Part shown: positions 1-5,749 of the stretch, in pieces
Numbering within the stretch: position 1 is the stretch's first letter
Layout: each line of letters begins with the position of its first letter
DNA from: Candidatus Thioglobus sp.
GTDB taxonomy: Bacteria; Pseudomonadota; Gammaproteobacteria; PS1; Thioglobaceae
Assembly: GCA_003978285.1 (NCBI GenBank)
Contig: QOAB01000095.1
Coordinates: forward strand, 1 to 8,123
Length of the DNA stretch: 8,123 nucleotides
Direction: 5' to 3'
The notes under the pieces: model-generated
What the model saw: the letters and a program-made list of their open reading frames with translations, nothing else
What the model was told of the DNA's origin: nothing
The model's database searches: none
Position numbers and translations under genes: made by a program

Positions 1-53
1 CTTAAAACTTTATTTTTCTTGCTAAATCAGGCGTTTATAGTACCAACATAAAT

Positions 54-95
54 AGTCGGTATTTTTTTAAGAAAAACAGTGCAATATTACCGACT
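54..95. repeat. Widely spaced inverted repeat upstream of the SCP-2 gene
   Basis: Arms AGTCGGTA (54-61) and TACCGACT (88-95) are exact reverse complements, separated by 26 bases of very AT-rich DNA. It lies just upstream of a possible -10 box (CATAAT, 104-109). It could be a pair of facing half-sites for a regulator, or a long-loop hairpin closing an upstream transcript. No T-tract follows the right arm, so a classical plus-strand terminator is unlikely. The function is unknown. Confidence 0.4.
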
Positions 96-103
96 TTAAT
101 GGG

Positions 104-109
104 CATAAT
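104..109 (+). promoter_or_regulatory. Possible -10 box for the SCP-2 gene
   Basis: CATAAT matches the sigma70 -10 consensus at five of six positions. No good -35 hexamer stands 16-18 bases upstream, so this is a weak call. It would give a leader of about 85 bases that carries the short inverted repeat at 116-130. Confidence 0.3.
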
Positions 110-115
110 ATGTGC

Positions 116-130
116 GTTCGTTCAACGAAC
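116..130. repeat. Short perfect inverted repeat, candidate operator
   Basis: GTTCGT (116-121) and ACGAAC (125-130) are exact reverse complements around the trinucleotide TCA. It sits directly downstream of the possible -10 box at 104-109, where a repressor site or a small leader hairpin could act on the SCP-2 gene. Six-base arms can occur by chance. Confidence 0.3.
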
Positions 131-203
131 AAACTTAAAGAGAAAAGACAAACTGATGACACAATGAGCTTGTCTAAATGAGATAACAAAATAGGAGATT
201 AAC

Positions 204-608
204 ATGGCAGCATTATTTTCAGATGAGTGGATGAACCAATTAAAAGACGCTTGGAATGGCTCAGACGAAGTACGTGGAAAATTAGCAGAAATTAACTTTT
301 CATCAATCATTGCTTGTGGTTATAAAGGTGATGGCACACCAACCGGTATTTTTGTGGTTGAGAATGGCGAATGCGTTAGTGCAGGCGATTACAATGGTGA
401 ATCTGTGGATTGGGACATGCGTGCAGATAAGAAAAACTGGATGAAATGGTTAGACAAGCCTTTAGGCATGGCTTCAATGGGCATGGCAGTTACCATGGGT
501 AAGTTAAAGTTTGTGAAAGGCGACTTTGGCGCCATGATCAAAGACCCTAGAATGGCAACGCCGTTCGTTAAAAGCTTTGCTTTAATGGGTGCGATTGGCG
601 GCGAGTAG
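204..608 (+). CDS. SCP-2-type sterol/lipid-carrier family protein, stand-alone domain
   Basis: This is a single-domain protein of 134 residues, the size of an isolated SCP-2 fold. It has a typical opening (FSDEWM at 5-10, then the helix ending in AWN at 16-18), a central sheet region (about residues 30-75), and a hydrophobic C-terminal half (about 85-132) expected to line a lipid-binding cavity. It has no signal peptide and no membrane segment, so it is probably cytosolic. The family binds fatty acids, acyl-CoA or other hydrophobic ligands; the bacterial ligand is usually unknown and none can be named here. The C-terminal half is rich in methionine (M72, M80, M89, M92, M94, M98, M111, M117, M128). 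The start is set by AGGAG at 193-197, six bases before ATG. It stands alone, with its own leader upstream and a strong terminator downstream. The family is assigned from overall resemblance, not from a catalytic motif. Confidence 0.75.
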   Translation: MAALFSDEWMNQLKDAWNGSDEVRGKLAEINFSSIIACGYKGDGTPTGIFVVENGECVSAGDYNGESVDWDMRADKKNWMKWLDKPLGMASMGMAVTMGKLKFVKGDFGAMIKDPRMATPFVKSFALMGAIGGE

Positions 609-630
609 TTGCCAAGTCATTGTACTGATC

Positions 631-661
631 AAAAAAAACCCGCCCTTAGGCGGGTTTTTTG
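631..661. terminator. Bidirectional intrinsic terminator between SCP-2 gene and yrfG
   Basis: The stem is CCCGCC (639-644) and GGCGGG (649-654) with loop CTTA. Eight A residues (631-638) precede it and six T residues (655-660) follow, so it has a proper U-tract on both strands. It lies 22 bases past the SCP-2 stop and begins right after the yrfG stop, serving both convergent transcripts. Confidence 0.93.
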
Positions 662-1375
662 TTAATGAGGCTTTACTGGCATTGCATGTTCAAAGGTTTC
701 GATATTGATAAAGCCTTCAATGGGCTTGGTTTCAATTTTAGAACTGGGTTTGCTAATAGCCACAACAGTGCCAATACCAAATTTTTTAGCGGATTTTAAG
801 ACCGTTTTTGAATCATCAAAGAAAATACTCTTGGCTTTGTCTAGATGAATAGATTCATCTAATTTTCGCCAAAAATCTTGATCTTCTTTAGCCACATCAT
901 AGTCATGTGATGAAATAATTGTATCAAAATATTGCTCTAAATTGGTGACTCGCATTTTTAATTGGATGGTTTTTCTATGCGCGTTAGTGACTAAATAAAT
1001 ACGTTTGTTGTGTTGTCTGGCTTGTTCTAGAAACTCTAAAACGAATGGGTGGACTTGGATTAAATGTGCCACATCTTCTTTGAGTTTGGCAATGTCTAAT
1101 TCAAAGATTTTTTGCCAATAATCTAAACAATACCAATGCAACTTACCTTCCTCTGCGCGCATCACAGGGTAGAATTTGTCTTTTGATTCTTGGTGGGTGA
1201 GGTTGTGCTTATTAGCCAATACCAATGGTAAATATTCCATCCAAAAATGCAAGTCAAAATTAAGATCAAGCAACGTACCATCCATGTCTAATAGAATAGT
1301 GTCAATCTCAGACCAGTTGATAGAGGAAAGTCTTGCCTTTGGCTTTGAGTTATCCTCGGCGCCAGCGTGTGCCAT
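662..1375 (-). CDS. yrfG: HAD-superfamily 5'-nucleotidase, YrfG-like (GMP/IMP nucleotidase)
   Basis: The 237-residue protein has all HAD motifs: DMDGT at 30-34 (nucleophile D30, acid/base D32), T130 in LVTNAH, K163 in KEDQDFW, and the acidic pair D187/D188 in FFDDS. WYCLDYW at 81-87 and the KEDQ block are what I recall as characteristic of E. coli YrfG, which dephosphorylates purine mononucleotides such as GMP and IMP; substrate preference here is inferred. It is cytosolic. I chose the ATG at 1375 because an AGAGGA sequence lies eight bases ahead of it. An in-frame GTG at 1381 is only two bases from that ribosome site. The next in-frame ATG falls inside the DMDG motif, so the N-terminal extension of about 14 residues relative to E. 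coli YrfG is forced. The gene overlaps the end of cysS by 26 bases, so it is cotranscribed and probably translationally coupled. Confidence 0.88.
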   Translation of the reverse strand: MAHAGAEDNSKPKARLSSINWSEIDTILLDMDGTLLDLNFDLHFWMEYLPLVLANKHNLTHQESKDKFYPVMRAEEGKLHWYCLDYWQKIFELDIAKLKEDVAHLIQVHPFVLEFLEQARQHNKRIYLVTNAHRKTIQLKMRVTNLEQYFDTIISSHDYDVAKEDQDFWRKLDESIHLDKAKSIFFDDSKTVLKSAKKFGIGTVVAISKPSSKIETKPIEGFINIETFEHAMPVKPH

Positions 1376-2738
1376 TTGCACTGTCCTCTAAGATAACGCC
1401 TAATTCAGTTAGTTCATCGCGGATTTGATCGGACATGGCGAAGTCTTTATTAGCTCTCGCTTCATCACGTTGTGTGATTTTTGCATCGATATCTTCATCG
1501 GCTAAGTCAATTCCTTGTTTTAGGAAATCATCTGCATCGGTTTGTAAAATACCGATATAACCACCAAGCTTTTGTAAAAGTTGAGCAAGGGCATTGGCTT
1601 GGTCGATGTCATTATCTCGTTCGGAATTAACCAATTTGGCTAATTCAAATAAAATACTCAGCGCAATTGGAGTGTTAAAGTCGTCATCCAGCGCTGCATT
1701 AAAACGTTTCTCAAAATCAAATCGTTGCGATACTTCGTCCATGGCCGCTTCTGATGCACTTAATCCACGTGTTGCTGTGTATAAGCGCGTTAAAGAAGTT
1801 TTTGCCAGGTTTAAATTATCATCGCTAAAATTCAGTGGTGAACGATAATGCGAACTCATAATAAAATAGCGTAAGGTTTCGCCATCATAACTTTCTAGTA
1901 CGCCACGAATGGTAAAAAAGTTATTTAACGATTTACTCATCTTCTCATCGTTAATATTAACGAATCCAACGTGCATCCAAGTATTAACAAACGTGCAATC
2001 GTGCGCACCTTCAGACTGTGCAATTTCATTTTCATGATGCGGAAAAGTTAGATCCATACCGCCACCATGAATATCAAAATGGTTGCCTAAATGGTGTGTT
2101 GACATGGCAGAACACTCAATATGCCAGCCAGGGCGTCCATCGCCCCAAGGTGATGACCAGCTTGGCTCGCTTGGTTTAGCCATCTTCCACAAGACAAAAT
2201 CCAACGGGTCTTTTTTGTCAGTTTCGATATCAACGCGTGCACCTGCTTCAAGTTCATCTAGATTTTTGCCCGAGAGTTTGCCATAGCCTTCAAAATCACG
2301 TACTGAATAATAGACATCACCGCTCTTACCTTGATATGCAATACCTTTTTCAATCAGCGTTTCAATCATGTAAAACATTTGATCAATGGCATCAGTAGCA
2401 CGAGGCTCTACATCAGGTGGTAATACACCCAGTGCACGTTCATCTTCGTGCATGGCTTCAATAAAACGATTGGTTAAGCTGTAAATGTCTTCTTTATTTT
2501 CAACCGCACGTTTGATAATTTTGTCATCAATGTCGGTGATATTACGTACGTATTCTACCTTGGGAAAATGACGCCTTAGATGGCGAGTAATAACATCAAA
2601 CATCACCAATACGCGTGCATGACCCATATGACAATAGTCATAGACTGTCATACCACAGACATACATTCCTACCTTGTTGGGTTCAATTGGATGAAAGGCT
2701 TCTTTTTGTTTGCTAAGCGTATTGTAGATTTTAAGCAT
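1350..2738 (-). CDS. cysS: Cysteinyl-tRNA synthetase (cysteine--tRNA ligase)
   Basis: This class I aminoacyl-tRNA synthetase charges tRNA-Cys with cysteine using ATP in the cytosol. At 462 residues it is full length. The HIGH signature is HMGH at 37-40, KMSKS is at 266-270, and the four ligands of the cysteine-selecting zinc are C28 (YVCGMTVYD), C209 (WHIECS), H234 and E238 (FPHHENE), at the same positions as in E. coli. The C-terminal anticodon-binding part ends with the usual block around [17 protein letters not shown] and a GTRWRRG tail. The ATG at 2738 keeps the expected N-terminus ([13 protein letters not shown]), but no clear Shine-Dalgarno sequence lies ahead of it. It is the first gene of a two-gene minus-strand unit with yrfG and is divergent from the peroxiredoxin gene; its promoter must lie in 2739-2862 but no good -35/-10 pair is visible. 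Confidence 0.97.
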   Translation of the reverse strand: MLKIYNTLSKQKEAFHPIEPNKVGMYVCGMTVYDYCHMGHARVLVMFDVITRHLRRHFPKVEYVRNITDIDDKIIKRAVENKEDIYSLTNRFIEAMHEDERALGVLPPDVEPRATDAIDQMFYMIETLIEKGIAYQGKSGDVYYSVRDFEGYGKLSGKNLDELEAGARVDIETDKKDPLDFVLWKMAKPSEPSWSSPWGDGRPGWHIECSAMSTHHLGNHFDIHGGGMDLTFPHHENEIAQSEGAHDCTFVNTWMHVGFVNINDEKMSKSLNNFFTIRGVLESYDGETLRYFIMSSHYRSPLNFSDDNLNLAKTSLTRLYTATRGLSASEAAMDEVSQRFDFEKRFNAALDDDFNTPIALSILFELAKLVNSERDNDIDQANALAQLLQKLGGYIGILQTDADDFLKQGIDLADEDIDAKITQRDEARANKDFAMSDQIRDELTELGVILEDSANGTRWRRG

Positions 2739-2758
2739 GACGTTATTTTACGTTAAAG

Positions 2759-2769
2759 TATCGGCGATA
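2759..2769. repeat. Small palindrome in the cysS/peroxiredoxin intergenic region
   Basis: TATCG (2759-2763) and CGATA (2765-2769) flank a central G, and a second palindrome, ACCGGT, follows at 2772-2777. Both lie 21-39 bases upstream of the cysS ATG, where its promoter or leader would be. This could be a regulator site or chance; the arms are short. Confidence 0.2.
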
Positions 2770-2824
2770 TGACCGGTTACAATAAGCCCTTAATTTTTAT
2801 ACGAGATAAATAAGCGACTAATTG

Positions 2825-2830
2825 TATAAT
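2825..2830 (+). promoter_or_regulatory. -10 box of the peroxiredoxin gene promoter
   Basis: A perfect TATAAT lies 32 bases upstream of the peroxiredoxin ATG, in the AT-rich divergent intergenic region. No convincing -35 hexamer is seen 16-18 bases upstream, which suggests an activator-assisted promoter or a weak -35. I see no site I could confidently call an OxyR site. Confidence 0.55.
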
Positions 2831-2862
2831 GAACTGTTTTTTATTATTTATTTGGAGAAAAT

Positions 2863-3462
2863 ATGAGCGTTTTAGTAACACAACAAGCACCCGATTTTAC
2901 AGCTGCAGCCGTTTTAGCCAATGGCTCTATTGTCGATGATTTTCAATTATCAAGCCTAAAAGGTAAAAAGATTATGTTGTTCTTTTATCCGTTAGACTTT
3001 ACTTTTGTTTGTCCTTCAGAGATTCTAGCGCATCATCATCGTATTGCAAAGTTTGCTGAGAAGGGTGTTGAAGTAGTGGGTGTTTCGGTAGATTCACAGT
3101 TCACTCATAACGCATGGCGCAACACGGCTCCAGCAGATGGCGGTTTAGGTGCAATCGGTTTCCCATTGGTGGCTGATACAGATCATTCGATTATGGAGGC
3201 TTACGGTATTGTGCATCCAGCAGGTATCGCATTACGTGCTTCGTTTTTAATTGATGAAAATTTTGATGTGCGTCATCAAGTGGTAAACGATCTTCCATTA
3301 GGTCGTGATGTTGATGAAATGTTACGCATGGTAGATGCGCTTGATTTCCACACAACGCATGGTGAAGTATGTCCTGCAGGTTGGAACAAAGGTGATGAAG
3401 GCATGAAGGACACACCGGAAGGTGTTGCTGAATATTTAGCGAAGAACGCTGACAATTTATAA
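2863..3462 (+). CDS. Typical 2-Cys peroxiredoxin (AhpC/Prx1 family)
   Basis: A thiol peroxidase of 199 residues that reduces H2O2, alkyl hydroperoxides and possibly peroxynitrite. The active-site motif PxxxTxxC is at 43-50, with peroxidatic cysteine C50 in DFTFVCPSE and supporting arginine R125. The resolving cysteine is C170 in the VCPAGW motif. Both cysteines make it a typical 2-Cys enzyme acting as a head-to-tail dimer or decamer. It has the GGLG loop (93-96) linked to hyperoxidation sensitivity, but the C-terminal YF position reads YL (191-192). There is no signal peptide, so it is cytosolic. GGAG at 2854-2857 sets the ATG start. No AhpF-type reductase is adjacent; the electron donor could be thioredoxin, glutaredoxin or, by context, the rubredoxin encoded next. 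It is close to the group often named ahpC or tsaA, but I leave the symbol open. Confidence 0.95.
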   Translation: MSVLVTQQAPDFTAAAVLANGSIVDDFQLSSLKGKKIMLFFYPLDFTFVCPSEILAHHHRIAKFAEKGVEVVGVSVDSQFTHNAWRNTAPADGGLGAIGFPLVADTDHSIMEAYGIVHPAGIALRASFLIDENFDVRHQVVNDLPLGRDVDEMLRMVDALDFHTTHGEVCPAGWNKGDEGMKDTPEGVAEYLAKNADNL

Positions 3463-3478
3463 TCAGTCATTGCTTGAT

Positions 3479-3506
3479 AAAGGGGAGTTAAACGCTCCCC
3501 TTTTTT
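3479..3506 (+). terminator. Intrinsic terminator after the peroxiredoxin gene
   Basis: GGGGAG (3482-3487) pairs with CTCCCC (3495-3500) around a seven-base loop, preceded by AAA and followed by six T residues (3501-3506). It begins about 17 bases past the peroxiredoxin stop. The rubredoxin ribosome site starts only four bases after the T-tract, so readthrough would feed rubredoxin directly. Confidence 0.9.
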
Positions 3507-3522
3507 ATTAGGAGAAAACTAA

Positions 3523-3693
3523 ATGGGATTTAAAAAATTAAGATGTATCGTTTGTGGCTGGGTTTATGATGAATATCTAGGTTCGCCAAAAGATGGCATT
3601 GAGCCAATGACAAAATGGAAAGATGTGCCTGAAGATTGGGTTTGCCCTGATTGTGGTGCGACCAAGGATCAGTTTGAAATGATCGAAACTTAA
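3523..3693 (+). CDS. Rubredoxin
   Basis: This small iron protein of 56 residues is an electron carrier with one iron held by four cysteines. The ligands are in two knuckles, C8-I-V-C11-G and C41-P-D-C44-G. Between them are the conserved features of rubredoxins: W13-V-Y-D, the acidic linker, W32 and the PEDWVCP block at 36-42. Length and spacing match classical single-domain rubredoxins. AGGAGA at 3510-3515, seven bases before ATG, fixes the start. The gene lies behind the peroxiredoxin terminator and 71 bases ahead of leuB. Its transcript could come from terminator readthrough or from a TATAAT that overlaps the peroxiredoxin stop (3458-3463, weak TTTAGC -35 at 3435-3440). The redox partner is not shown by the sequence; serving the neighbouring peroxidase, or an alkane or other oxygenase elsewhere, are both possible. 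Confidence 0.95.
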   Translation: MGFKKLRCIVCGWVYDEYLGSPKDGIEPMTKWKDVPEDWVCPDCGATKDQFEMIET

Positions 3694-3764
3694 GTACGAT
3701 TATTTTTTTCATAAAAGTCCCTCTAGTAAAATATGAAACTAACTTTTAAAATAAATAAAAACAA

Positions 3765-4838
3765 ATGTCAAAAGTATTAATATTGCCAGGTGACGGCATC
3801 GGACAAGAAATTGTCACTCAAGCACTTAAAGTTATTAATCATCTTAATGAAAATGACGACCTAGACATGGAGCTAGTCCATGGCCTGGTCGGTGGTACAG
3901 CCTATGATGAAACTGGATCCCCATTGCCACAAGCAACATTAGATGCTGCGCGTGAATGCGATTCTATTTTGCTAGGCGCAGTGGGTGGCTATCAATGGGA
4001 GGCATTAGAACGTGACCTTCGACCAGAGCGCGGTCTTTTAGGTTTGCGTTCGGAGATGGATTTGTTCTCAAACCTCCGTCCTGCAATCTTATACCCACAA
4101 TTAGCCAGCGCTTCAACGCTGAAAGAAGACATTGTTTCCGGGCTAGATTTGATGATCGTTCGTGAACTAGTTGCCGGTATTTATTTTGGACAACCGCGTG
4201 GTATTGAGATTCGTGATGGCGAGCGTTATGGTTTTAATACTGCGACTTATTATGAGTCTGAGATTAGACGTATTGGCCATTCAGCTTTCAAAATTGCACA
4301 AAAACGCGACAAGCGCGTGTGTTCAGTAGATAAAGCTAATGTGTTAGAAGTGTGCGAATTATGGCGCGATGTCATGGAGGAAGTAGCCAAAGACTATCCA
4401 GATGTTGAGCTTTCTCATATGTATGTAGATAATGCGGCCATGCAATTGGTTAAAGCACCAAAGCAATTTGACGTCATGGTAACTTCTAATTTATTTGGCG
4501 ATGTCTTATCAGACTGTGCCGCCATGTTAACCGGCTCAATCGGTATGCTACCGTCTGCTTCATTAAATAAAGAAGGGTTTGGCATGTATGAACCCATTCA
4601 TGGTTCAGCGCCTGATATTGCCGGCAAAGATATTGCCAATCCTTTAGCAACGATTTTATCCGTTTCAATGATGTTGCGTTATTCACTGAACCAAGTTGAG
4701 CTTGCTGATAAGATTGATGGTGCAGTTAATACCGTGCTTGATCAAGGTTATCGCACCCAAGACATTGCTGCTGATGGTGACACCGTTGTAGGTACTAATC
4801 AAATGGGTGATTTAGTTGTGGAAGCACTTAAGAGTTAA
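3765..4838 (+). CDS. leuB: 3-isopropylmalate dehydrogenase
   Basis: Catalyses the NAD-dependent oxidative decarboxylation of 3-isopropylmalate, the third step from 2-ketoisovalerate to leucine, in the cytosol. The protein is full length at 357 residues. Visible features are GDGIGQEI at 9-16, the isopropyl-recognition loop E88..L91-L92..R95, substrate arginines R105 and R133, catalytic Y140 in GIYFG and K190 in DKANVL, metal ligands D222, D246 and D250, and the nucleotide loop [18 protein letters not shown] at 276-293, where D284 fits NAD rather than NADP use. The E/LL/R loop separates it from isocitrate and tartrate dehydrogenases. The ATG has no Shine-Dalgarno sequence; the leader is A-rich. 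A weak -10 candidate (TAAAAT, 3727-3732) lies upstream. leuC and leuD, usual partners in gammaproteobacteria, are not adjacent, and a glutaredoxin gene follows after one base. Confidence 0.97.
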   Translation: MSKVLILPGDGIGQEIVTQALKVINHLNENDDLDMELVHGLVGGTAYDETGSPLPQATLDAARECDSILLGAVGGYQWEALERDLRPERGLLGLRSEMDLFSNLRPAILYPQLASASTLKEDIVSGLDLMIVRELVAGIYFGQPRGIEIRDGERYGFNTATYYESEIRRIGHSAFKIAQKRDKRVCSVDKANVLEVCELWRDVMEEVAKDYPDVELSHMYVDNAAMQLVKAPKQFDVMVTSNLFGDVLSDCAAMLTGSIGMLPSASLNKEGFGMYEPIHGSAPDIAGKDIANPLATILSVSMMLRYSLNQVELADKIDGAVNTVLDQGYRTQDIAADGDTVVGTNQMGDLVVEALKS

Positions 4839-4839
4839 T

Positions 4840-5079
4840 ATGGATATTGTTGTTTACTCTACACATACTTGTCCTATTTGCGTTAAAACCAAAGAGTTGT
4901 TAAACAAATGGAATCTACCCTTTGAACAAAAAATGATTGATGATAATCGAGAAAATATGGTCGAATTTTCTCGTGTTACTGACGGTGCTAGAATGGTGCC
5001 TCAAATTACTATTGACGGCAAACATATTGGCGGGTTTAGTGATCTCACTGAGCTTCACATGGATGGCTTCTTCGACTAA
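4840..5079 (+). CDS. Glutaredoxin, dithiol CPxC type
   Basis: A single-domain thioredoxin-fold protein of 79 residues that exchanges electrons between glutathione and protein or small disulphides. The active site is C11-P-I-C14, after the first strand (DIVVYS). The cis-proline segment reads M52-V53-P54 where most family members have TVP, and the glutathione-binding turn is GGFSD at 64-68. It is cytosolic, with no signal peptide. I place the start at ATG 4840, one base after the leuB stop; an in-frame ATG at 4816 inside leuB would add eight residues (MWKHLRVN) that do not belong to the fold. The tight leuB junction implies cotranscription and coupled translation. AAGAG at the end of leuB may act as a weak ribosome site. 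The target is unknown; ribonucleotide reductase, peroxiredoxin or general thiol repair are family possibilities. Confidence 0.92.
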   Translation: MDIVVYSTHTCPICVKTKELLNKWNLPFEQKMIDDNRENMVEFSRVTDGARMVPQITIDGKHIGGFSDLTELHMDGFFD

Positions 5080-5082
5080 ATA

Positions 5083-5106
5083 AAAGCACTTTTTACCAAA
5101 GGCTTT
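5083..5106 (+). terminator. Weak hairpin after the glutaredoxin gene, possible terminator
   Basis: AAAGC (5083-5087) pairs with GCTTT (5102-5106) and CTTT (5089-5092) with AAAG (5098-5101), leaving a bulged A and the loop TTACC. The stem is AU-rich and is not followed directly by a T run, so termination would be inefficient at best. Confidence 0.3.
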
Positions 5107-5151
5107 GTTGTCGAAATTTTTATTATTGGCAATTAAATCCGAGTTTTGCGT

Positions 5152-5157
5152 TACAAT
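5152..5157 (+). promoter_or_regulatory. Possible -10 box giving a leaderless carbonic anhydrase mRNA
   Basis: TACAAT matches the -10 consensus at five of six positions and ends seven bases before the ATG at 5165, which is about where transcription would begin. TTGGCA (5126-5131) resembles a -35 box but the spacer of 20 is too long for a good sigma70 promoter. Confidence 0.35.
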
Positions 5158-5164
5158 CTTTCTC

Positions 5165-5749
5165 ATGAAAGACATTGTGGCAAATAATGAACATTTAAGA
5201 AGATTAATGGCAGGCAACAAGCGCTATGTTGCCTCGCACCTTATTCATCCCGATCAGTCAAGTGAAAGACGCTTTGAGCTTAAACACGGCCAACATCCGT
5301 TTGCCGTTATTTTAGGCTGTTCTGATTCTCGCGTGCCGCCCGAAGTGGTATTTGATCAAGGTTTGGGTGATTTGTATGTGGTTCGTGTAGCCGGCAATGT
5401 GCTGGATCAAATGATTGTGGCTAGTATTGAGTATGCTGTGCTTCACGTGGGTGTTTCGTTGGTAATGGTAATGGGGCACTCACAATGTGGTGCTGTTGCT
5501 GCGACATGCAATCATGAGCAACTCGAAGGGCATTTGCCTAGTTTAACTTTTGCGCTTAATTCCGCCTTTAACCAAGCGAAAGATCAGCCTGGAAACTTAG
5601 TTGAAAATGTAACCTTAGCTAATGTTAGTAATGTGACGGAAGAACTAAAACAAACCGGTGCGCACTTCCCAGAAATGGTCAGCGAGGGTAAGCTGACCAT
5701 TGTGCCAGCTTACTACGATATTGATACAGGTAAAGTAAATCTACTATAG
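5165..5749 (+). CDS. Beta-class carbonic anhydrase
   Basis: Interconverts CO2 and bicarbonate with a catalytic zinc, supplying bicarbonate to carboxylases or CO2 to autotrophic fixation. The zinc ligands are C52 (GCSDSR), H105 and C108 (GHSQCGAV), with the D54/R56 pair of the beta class. The conserved VVRVAGN block is at 72-78. At 194 residues the protein is near family length, with no export signal, so it is cytosolic. I choose the ATG at 5165. The in-frame ATG at 5105 would add 20 residues (MLSKFLLLAIKS...), which fall outside the usual fold and overlap the apparent promoter, though that hydrophobic stretch should be noted as an alternative. No Shine-Dalgarno sequence is present at either. 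The gene ends tail-to-tail with the metallo-hydrolase gene, stops overlapping by six bases, and no terminator hairpin is visible there. Confidence 0.93.
   Translation: MKDIVANNEHLRRLMAGNKRYVASHLIHPDQSSERRFELKHGQHPFAVILGCSDSRVPPEVVFDQGLGDLYVVRVAGNVLDQMIVASIEYAVLHVGVSLVMVMGHSQCGAVAATCNHEQLEGHLPSLTFALNSAFNQAKDQPGNLVENVTLANVSNVTEELKQTGAHFPEMVSEGKLTIVPAYYDIDTGKVNLL

Noticed and set aside
156..181. Tiny open frames in the SCP-2 leader (ATG at 156 and 164) as possible leader peptides
   Set aside because: They hold three and five codons, lack a good ribosome site and show no attenuator-like codon run.
2863..5079. A dedicated multi-gene redox defence island (peroxiredoxin, rubredoxin, glutaredoxin)
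   Set aside because: The set is broken by a terminator and by leuB, no reductase is encoded, and all members are common genes; shared function is not shown.
5105..5164. A hydrophobic N-terminal extension of the carbonic anhydrase from the ATG at 5105 as a signal peptide
   Set aside because: There is no cleavage site, no ribosome site, and the segment overlaps the likely promoter; the conserved fold begins after the ATG at 5165.
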